Shown here piece by piece: positions 8,598 through 13,877 of a DNA stretch of 13,877 nucleotides (position 1 is its first letter; every line of letters begins with the position of its first letter). The DNA is from Perkinsus olseni. Lineage: Eukaryota > Perkinsozoa > Perkinsida > Perkinsidae. Location: contig JABANP010000869.1 of the NCBI GenBank assembly GCA_013115135.1, positions 1 through 13,877 of the forward strand, given 5' to 3'. Under the pieces are notes generated by a model, which saw only the letters and a list, made by a program, of their open reading frames with translations, made no database searches and was not told where the DNA came from. The position numbers and the translations under genes were made by a program.

Positions 8598-9387
8598 TCA
8601 CCTCGGTGCTTTATTGCCTCCGTCCCTGTCACGTATATTCTCCAACACTGCCATGGCGGCTGGTGAGAACCTTGGTACCCCCCTATCTCCTTCTGAGGAG
8701 TTGCGGATCTCGGCCAGCATCTGAAGGTAGCCAGTGTCTTGGCCTCGATGTATCAACTCCATGTAGAACGTAACGGGGTCCATCAACTTGTAGGTATCGG
8801 TTAACCAACATGGGGTTGTAGGGAAACTGGTCTCCGTGTACTGCTCGGACTCATGGAAGGGGACCCTACCCAATTGGCAGGGGTCCCCCGTGAGTATCAC
8901 GGGGACCCCTCCAAAGGGTAGGTTGCAGCCCGTCTTCTCTCTTCTCAAAGTCTTGAATGCATCCGACAGAGCTTCGAACGCGGACCCTTGGATGGCTTGT
9001 AGTTCATCCAGAATCAGAACAGCCCGATCTGATAGAACCTCCTGCAATCTACGGAGTCTCAGCCCCTGAACCATTCTCTCCGTGAGGACTGGGCGACTAC
9101 GCATAAAAGCGTTGTCACCCGGGACCCCGGTTCGATCATATTGAAGCCCGCAATACGACATGATAGTACGTGCATCCGCTCCCAGATGCCTTGCGGCGAC
9201 CCCAGCCCAGCACAAGACGATTGGTGTTCAATTCCACTAGGATTTCCTTAACCAAATAAGTCTTGCCGGTACCGGCTAACCCCGCCACTAGGAAATACTG
9301 CTTCTCTGACCCGCTACGGAGTGCGGATAGGATAGTGTCGCGGATCTGGGATTGCTCAGCATCCAAGATCGTACGAGAATCGGCCAT
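8598..9387 (-). pseudogene. PIF1-family helicase fragment, copy 2 (Walker A intact, 11-bp frameshift)
   Basis: This is the duplicate of 5535-6335, 11 bp shorter. It encodes the same PIF1 motifs, and its Walker A keeps the catalytic Lys (GLAGTGKTY, Lys codon 9262-9264). The 11 bp present at 6165-6175 of copy 1 are missing at the 9237/9238 junction. This breaks the frame between Walker A and motif Ia, leaving an 83-residue N-terminal frame (9136-9387) and a downstream frame of 205 residues (8598-9215). Both DE and GDPCQL motifs are unchanged. Other coding differences from copy 1 are few (for example Val15Ile, Ala27Ser, Ala106Thr, and Met to Arg near the C-terminus), so the duplication is fairly recent. 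Like copy 1 it lacks motifs V and VI. Confidence 0.85.
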
Positions 9388-9545
9388 AAAATAGCTCAGA
9401 CGAATATGTACTGCGCAAGAGGTGTCGGTTCTTCCAACAACAAATGTGTTTCTTCAAGATTGTCGGTGCGCATTGTCGAGATGTAGTACACAGTTTCGGC
9501 ATCATTAACACTCAAGATTACGCAACAAGATTCACGCCCAGAAAA

Positions 9546-9693
9546 ACTATGAGCGGTAATTCACTTCATCAATCAGCCATAGATCAACCATTCCCGATAA
9601 ATACTCATGAAACCGAGGACATGCCAAGAGACCCTTGACTTGACAACACAACTCAGTATAAAGTGACCCTATTGAGGTCAGTCAACGCACGCC
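9546..9693. other. Unique spacer between duplication and satellite
   Basis: A 148-bp AT-richer stretch with no recognised gene. It is present only after copy 2, so it shows the original right flank of the duplicated block. Confidence 0.5.
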
Positions 9694-11993
9694 AGTGAGA
9701 ACTTCGAGAGAGAGCACTTGAGGATCCTACTGAGGCAATGTTGAGAAGGGAGACCGTACGGTTATCGAGGACATAACAGCATCTCGGAGGCCTGAGAATG
9801 ATAGGGCCAGTGAGAACTTCGAGAGAGAGCACTCGAGGATCCTACTGAGGCAATGTTGAGAAGGGGAGGCCGTAAGGGTATTGAGGCAATGTTGAGAAGG
9901 GACGGCCGTACGGTTATCGAGGACATAACAGCATCTCGGAGGCCTGAGAATGATAGGGCCAGTGAGAACTTCGAGAGAGCACTTGAGAATCCTACCGAGG
10001 CAATGTTGAGGAGGGACGGCCGTACGGGTATCAAGGGCAATGTTGAGGAGGGACGGCCGTACGGGTATCGAGGACATAACAGCATCTCGGAGGCCTGAGA
10101 ATGATAGGGCCAGTGAGAACTTCGAGAGAGAGCACTTGAGGATCCTACTGAGGCAATGTTGAGGAGGCGAGGCCGTAAGGGTATCGAGGGCAATGTTGAG
10201 GAGGGACGGCCGTACGGTTATCGAGGACATAACAGCATCTCGGAGGCCTGAGAATGATAGGGCCAGTGAGAACTTCGAGAGAGAGCACTTGAGGATCCTA
10301 CCGAGGCAATGTTGAGGAGGCGAGGCCGTAAGGGTATCGAGGCAATGTTGAGGAGGGACGGCCGTACCGTTATCGAGGACATAACAGCATCTCGGAGACC
10401 TGAGAATGATGGGGCCAGTGAGAACTTCGAGAGTGAGAACACTTGAGGATCCTACTGAGGCAATGCCGTAAGGGTATCGAGGCAATGTTGAGGAGGGACG
10501 GCCGTACGGTTATCGAGGACATAACAGCATCTCGGAGGCCTGAGAATGATGGGGCCAGTGAGAACTTCGAGAGAGCACTTGAGGATCCTACCGAGGCAAT
10601 GTTGAGGAGGGGAGGCCGTAAGGGTATCGAGGCAATGTTGAGGAGGGACGGCCGTACCGTTATCGAGGACATAACAGCATCTCGGAGACCTGAGAATGAT
10701 GGGGCCAGTGAGAACTTCGAGAGAGCACTTGAGGATCCTACCGAGGCAATGTTGAGGAGGGGAGGCCGTAAGGGTATCGAGGCAATGTTGAGGAGGGACG
10801 GCCGTACCGTTATCGAGGACATAACAGCATCTCGGAGACCTGAGAATGATGGGGCCAGTGAGAACTTCGAGAGTGAGAGCACTTGAGGATCCTACTGAGG
10901 CAATGTTGAGGAGGGGAGGCCGTAAGGGTATCGAGGCAATGTTGAGGAGGGACGGCCGTACGGTTATCGAGGACATAACAGCATCTCGGAGGCCTGAGAA
11001 TGATGGGGCCAGTGAGAACTTCGAGAGAGAGCACTTGAGGATCCTACCGAGGCAATGTTGAGGAGGGGAGGCCGTAAGGGTATTGAGGCAATGTTGAGGA
11101 GGGACGGCCGTACGGTTATCGAGGACATAACAGCATCTCGGAGGCCTGAGAATGATAGGGCCAGTGAGAACTTCGAGAGAGAGCACTCGAGGATCCTACT
11201 GAGGCAATGCCGTAAGGGTATTGAGGCAATGTTGAGAAGGGACGGCCGTACGGTTATCGAGGACATAACAGCATCTCGGAGGCCTGAGAATGATAGGGCC
11301 AGTGAGAACTTCGAGAGAGCACTTGAGGATCCTACCGAGGCAATGTTGAGGAGGCGAGGCCGTAAGGGTATTGAGGCAATGTTGAGGAGGGACGGCCGTA
11401 CGGTTATCGAGGACATAACAGCATCTCGGAGGCCTGAGAATGATAGGGCCAGTGAGAACTTCGAGAGAGAGCACTTGAGGATCCTACCGAGGCAATGCCG
11501 TAAGGGTATTGAGGCAATGTTGAGAAGGGACGGCCGTACGGTTATCGAGGACATAACAGCATCTCGGAGGCCTGAGAATGATAGGGCCAGTGAGAACTTC
11601 GAGAGAGAGCACTCGAGGATCCTACTGAGGCAATGTTGAGAAGGGGAGGCCGTCAGGGTATTGAGGCAATGTCGAGAAGGGACGGCCGTACGGTTATCGA
11701 GGACATAACAGCATCTCGGAGGCCTGAGAATGATAGGGCCAGTGAGAACTTCGAGAGAGAGCACTCGAGGATCCTACTGAGGCAATGTTGAGAAGGGGAG
11801 GCCGTAAGGGTATCGAGGGCAATGTTGAGGAGGGACGGCCGTACGGTTATCGAGGACATAACAGCATCTCGGAGGCCTGAGAATGATAGGGCCAGTGAGA
11901 ACTTCGAGAGAGAGCACTCGAGGATCCTACCGAGGCAATGTTGAGGAGGCGAGGCCGTAAGGGTATTGAGGCAATGTTGAGAAGGGGCGGTCG
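9694..11993. repeat. Satellite array, 16 units of about 138-154 bp
   Basis: Starts of AGTGAGAACTTCGAG occur at 9694, 9809, 9961, 10112, 10265, 10417, 10557, 10707, 10857, 11011, 11163, 11301, 11451, 11589, 11741 and 11894. Typical spacings are 150-154, with a short class of 138-140 and a first unit of 115. Each full unit contains an internal duplicated segment of about 36 bp (GAGGCAATGTTGAGGAGG twice) and usually the palindrome CCGTACGG. The short class lacks 14 bp between CAATG and CCGTAAGG. Units at 10557 and 10707 are identical over 150 bp. Long open frames on both strands are an effect of repetition; unit lengths are often not multiples of three. Confidence 0.95.
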
Positions 11994-12098
11994 CGGCCGT
12001 TAGGTAAGCAACTGGGCCCTCGATTATAGGCCCAACCAAGCGTAGAAGAAAGCCGGGAACCGTTTCAGAACGATACCACATTACATGCAACTTGCAAG

Positions 12099-12190
12099 AA
12101 AAAGTGCCTGCGCCAGGGATCGAACTTGCGCGCACGCTGAGGATGGGGGGCACGACCCGTGACGTTTGACAAGGTCGCCACGCACGGCCA
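12099..12190 (-). pseudogene. Possible degenerate tRNA-like / Pol III unit
   Basis: On the minus strand, a B-box-like AGTTCGATCCC (12116-12126) is followed about 12 nt later by T5 (12099-12103), a Pol III terminator. An A-box-like TGGCCGTGCGTGG lies at 12178-12190. A-to-B spacing of about 50-60 nt is long for a class I tRNA. I could not fold convincing acceptor or T stems, so a working tRNA is unlikely. A tRNA pseudogene, a SINE head or coincidence are the options. Confidence 0.25.
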
Positions 12191-12227
12191 AGCGGTGGAA
12201 GATGCACAATGACATTAGAGGGCATAA

Positions 12228-12296
12228 GCGGGCCGAAGGCCCGCGATATACCTAAATATAAGCGTCTTTTTCGGGCTTCATACGTTGGGCCCGAAA
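12228..12296. other. GC-rich hairpins upstream of the Qng1 exons
   Basis: GCGGGCC/GGCCCGC with loop GAA forms a perfect 7-bp hairpin at 12228-12244. TTTCGGGC pairs with GCCCGAAA around 12269-12296. The motif CATACGTT-S-GGCCCG occurs twice in direct orientation (around 12280 and 12302). Position just 5' of the host gene would suit a regulatory or transcript-end role, but nothing proves it. Confidence 0.6.
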
Positions 12297-12368
12297 GTTA
12301 CATACGTTCGGCCCGGTGGGCGGCTTGCTGAGGTTTTTCGTCCATCGACTGGACGACCGATTCCGCAG

Positions 12369-13820
12369 ATACCCTTCGTCAAGACGCTACGATATCGCCA
12401 CTACCCTGGGAAGAGTGTGACTGCCATTTGGTTGTTGATGTTACCACGGACGCCGGAGCGGAGCTTACCGCCTTGTAATAGCAATGGGGGGGGAGGTCGA
12501 CCAGTGGGGGCGTGGGGGCTGTCATCACCCGTTAACTGAACTGATTCCTACTCGGTTCCGGAATTGATTTCCCCTGTTTGAATGAGGAAATTTTGGAACT
12601 CAGATTCGATTCTGAGATGGACTATGACACGTATAAGGCGGTTCCAGAATCGATTCTGAAATTCATCATTGGTTTATTGAAACCCTCTCGATAGCAGCAG
12701 ACGTCCTCTGTTTGTGCGTACGATCGCCACTGTGCGACCTACGCAGCTCCTTGCTGGACACAGGTCAACGGACTGCTACCCAGTAATCCTTTTATTATGG
12801 GCATGCATGCCTCAGGTTCGTACTACTACTGGACTCTATGAACTTCTGTTTCTGGCCAGCGGGGAACTTTGAATATGAACAGCTGTCGAATGGCGTCAAG
12901 TGGGCCCTAGCTGGGCCTGATGGATCCAAGGTGAGATCTTCTAAGAGTCTCTCTGTCTGCTGGCAGCGTGGACGCCACCCCCTTTGTGCTGTGGACTGAT
13001 ACAACGCAAGGACGTCCTACTAGCCATACCAGCCCAGCCATACCCGAGCGTTGATTGGGAGTTCTCCTTCTCAGTGGCGCACGATGGACAGCCTCGCGGA
13101 GGCATCAGCACATGATATATGCGGTTGGTTCAACAATGGTGCCCGGATGGTGGATGAGAGGGAGAAATGGAGGCCGCGGGACTTTCCTCTGTAGGAGGCC
13201 TTAGACAGTCGTGCCGTGTCTTGGAATGCAACCCAACTATCTTCAGGAATAATAGCTCTACCGATGCGACAACTCTCACGTTTTCATTCGATAATCTTGT
13301 GCATGCTATTATCTGGGGACAAAGATAGAACGAGATGCCTTCGTTAGTTCCCCGTCCGTATCGATAGCTCAAAGAATAAGACCAGCTGTCTGCACTCGTC
13401 ACCTCAGAATCGAGGAGAGGGTTCGTCTGGTCCACGAGCTGGCATGTTGCCTCCGGGACAACTTCAACGGTTCTGCGTTGAAGCTAGTCGAGTCTGCTGA
13501 TGGCTCGGCGTTGCAGCTGATGCGGACATTATCGGCGCTGTTGCCGGGCTTTAGAGACCAGGCTATCGACAGTAACACCGGACGGCAGGTGAGTAGGGCT
13601 TTCTCGGTTCGCGAGTGCAATGTGGTCAAGGCGTGCGCACGACCGATGGCCGGGCTGTAGTGCGATAACACCAGTGTTGTATCATCAGGTATTCTTCTAT
13701 AAGCGGGCCCAGATATGTGTAGCGGACATCTGGGGAGCCTTCCGGCGTCGGGGGAAACCTGTTCGGGCAAAGTTGGACTTCGCCGATATGTCGTCCTTGA
13801 CGATGTTCCCGGATTACAGA
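12369..13820 (+). CDS. QNG1: Queuosine 5'-phosphate N-glycosylase/hydrolase Qng1 (DUF2419), five exons seen, both ends incomplete
   Basis: Qng1 releases queuine from queuosine 5'-phosphate so that it can be reused in tRNA. Exons: up to 12430, 12816-12930, 13075-13190, 13408-13588 and 13689-13820. Introns 12431-12815, 12931-13074, 13191-13407 and 13589-13688 all begin GT and end AG, and the phases match (2, 0, 2, 0). Exon 1 ends HYPGKSVTAI plus a split Trp codon. Exon 2 has LLLDSMNFCFWP and FEYEQL. Exon 3 holds DICGWF and ends DFPL (split Leu codon). Exon 4 starts IEERVRLVHEL and has GSALQLM and LPGFRD. Exon 5 has FYKRAQICVADIWGAF and LTMFPDYR. These are the hallmark blocks of DUF2419 in order. 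A donor GTGAGC at 13821 follows DYR, so the gene runs on to the right. The left edge is uncertain: an acceptor-like CCGCAG precedes 12369, or the exon may extend to ATG 12285. The first intron donor (GTTGTT) is weak, so exon 1 is the least certain. No frameshift or stop was found in the exons. Confidence 0.85.
12431..12815 (+). other. Qng1 intron with three related palindromic motifs
   Basis: Within this 385-nt inferred intron, a motif close to GGTTCCAGAATCGATTCTG appears three times at about 45-bp spacing (near 12554, 12596 and 12641). The last contains the perfect 14-bp palindrome CAGAATCGATTCTG (12645-12658). The middle one forms CTCAGA/TCTGAG (12599-12616). The first is degenerate. A perfect 12-bp palindrome GGCATGCATGCC lies at 12800-12811, only 4 nt before the 3' splice site. 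Confidence 0.65.
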
Positions 13821-13877
13821 GTGAGCTATCGATGGTGGACTGAGCAGAGCTCGCGGGCTATACTATGAGGCTTGGCA

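Larger units (their letters stand above)
4555..9545. repeat. Tandem duplication of a 2.8-3 kb block (minisatellite + PIF1-like fragment)
   Basis: Copy 1 runs from 4555 to 7341 and copy 2 starts at 7342. Bases 4555 to about 5000 match 7342 to about 7787 without a difference that I found, including private variants such as TATAACGGG and TCTTTTTCAGTGG (offset 2787). From about 5183 to 6490 the match to 8233-9545 has offset 3063, because array 2 gained repeats. This part differs by roughly two dozen substitutions plus 14-, 11- and 2-bp indels. Copy 2 ends at an A run at 9541-9545 and continues into unique sequence. Copy 1 leaves the same A run (6490-6496) straight into minisatellite. Confidence 0.9.

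Noticed and set aside
9694..11993. CRISPR-like array of repeats
   Set aside because: The whole unit is conserved, with no unique spacers, and the context is eukaryotic.
9727..12225. Long open frames (up to 266 residues) on both strands across the satellite array
   Set aside because: They arise from repetition of a stop-poor unit. They occur in several frames at once and unit lengths vary by non-multiples of three.
12795..13004. Minus-strand 69-residue open frame
   Set aside because: It lies opposite Qng1 exon 2 and intron sequence, and has no recognisable domain.

Overview
This window is eukaryotic. It has GT-AG spliceosomal introns, a poly(A)-tailed non-LTR retrotransposon, large minisatellite and satellite arrays, and no bacterial-style operons. 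The organism cannot be fixed from sequence alone. The mixture of PIF1-like helicase copies, a LINE with a C-terminal RNase H and an intron-rich housekeeping gene would suit a protist such as a perkinsozoan alveolate; that is a weak inference.

Layout. (1) 1-4341: a 5'-cut LINE on the plus strand. It carries a Gag-like ORF1 with three zinc knuckles, then an apurinic-type endonuclease, reverse transcriptase, RNase H and a CCHC tail, ending in an A-rich tail. About ten frameshifts break the ORF1, endonuclease and RT parts, while the last 1.3 kb (RNase H plus CCHC) is uninterrupted. (2) 4342-4554: short unannotated flank and an (AC)13 microsatellite. (3) 4555-9545: a tandem duplication of about 2.8-3 kb. 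Each copy has a minisatellite built from 26- and 31-bp subunits, a hairpin-rich stretch, and a minus-strand N-terminal piece of a PIF1-family helicase. One helicase copy has an intact frame but a Walker A Lys-to-Asn change. The other keeps the Lys but has an 11-bp frameshifting deletion. (4) 9546-9693: unique spacer. (5) 9694-about 11993: 16 tandem units of about 138-154 bp. (6) 11994-12368: spacer with a degenerate tRNA-like Pol III signature on the minus strand and strong GC-rich hairpins. (7) about 12369 to the right edge: part of a real host gene, the queuosine-salvage enzyme Qng1 (DUF2419). I reconstructed it from five exons joined by four GT-AG introns, and it runs on past a fifth intron at the window edge.

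The only gene that looks functional is Qng1. The rest is repeat and mobile-element sequence. No new defence or regulatory system could be supported. The strongest oddities are the reciprocal lesions in the duplicated helicase pieces, the uneven divergence between the duplicate copies (minisatellite identical, helicase region about 2% different), the conserved hairpin cluster beside the helicase, and a set of related palindromes inside a Qng1 intron.
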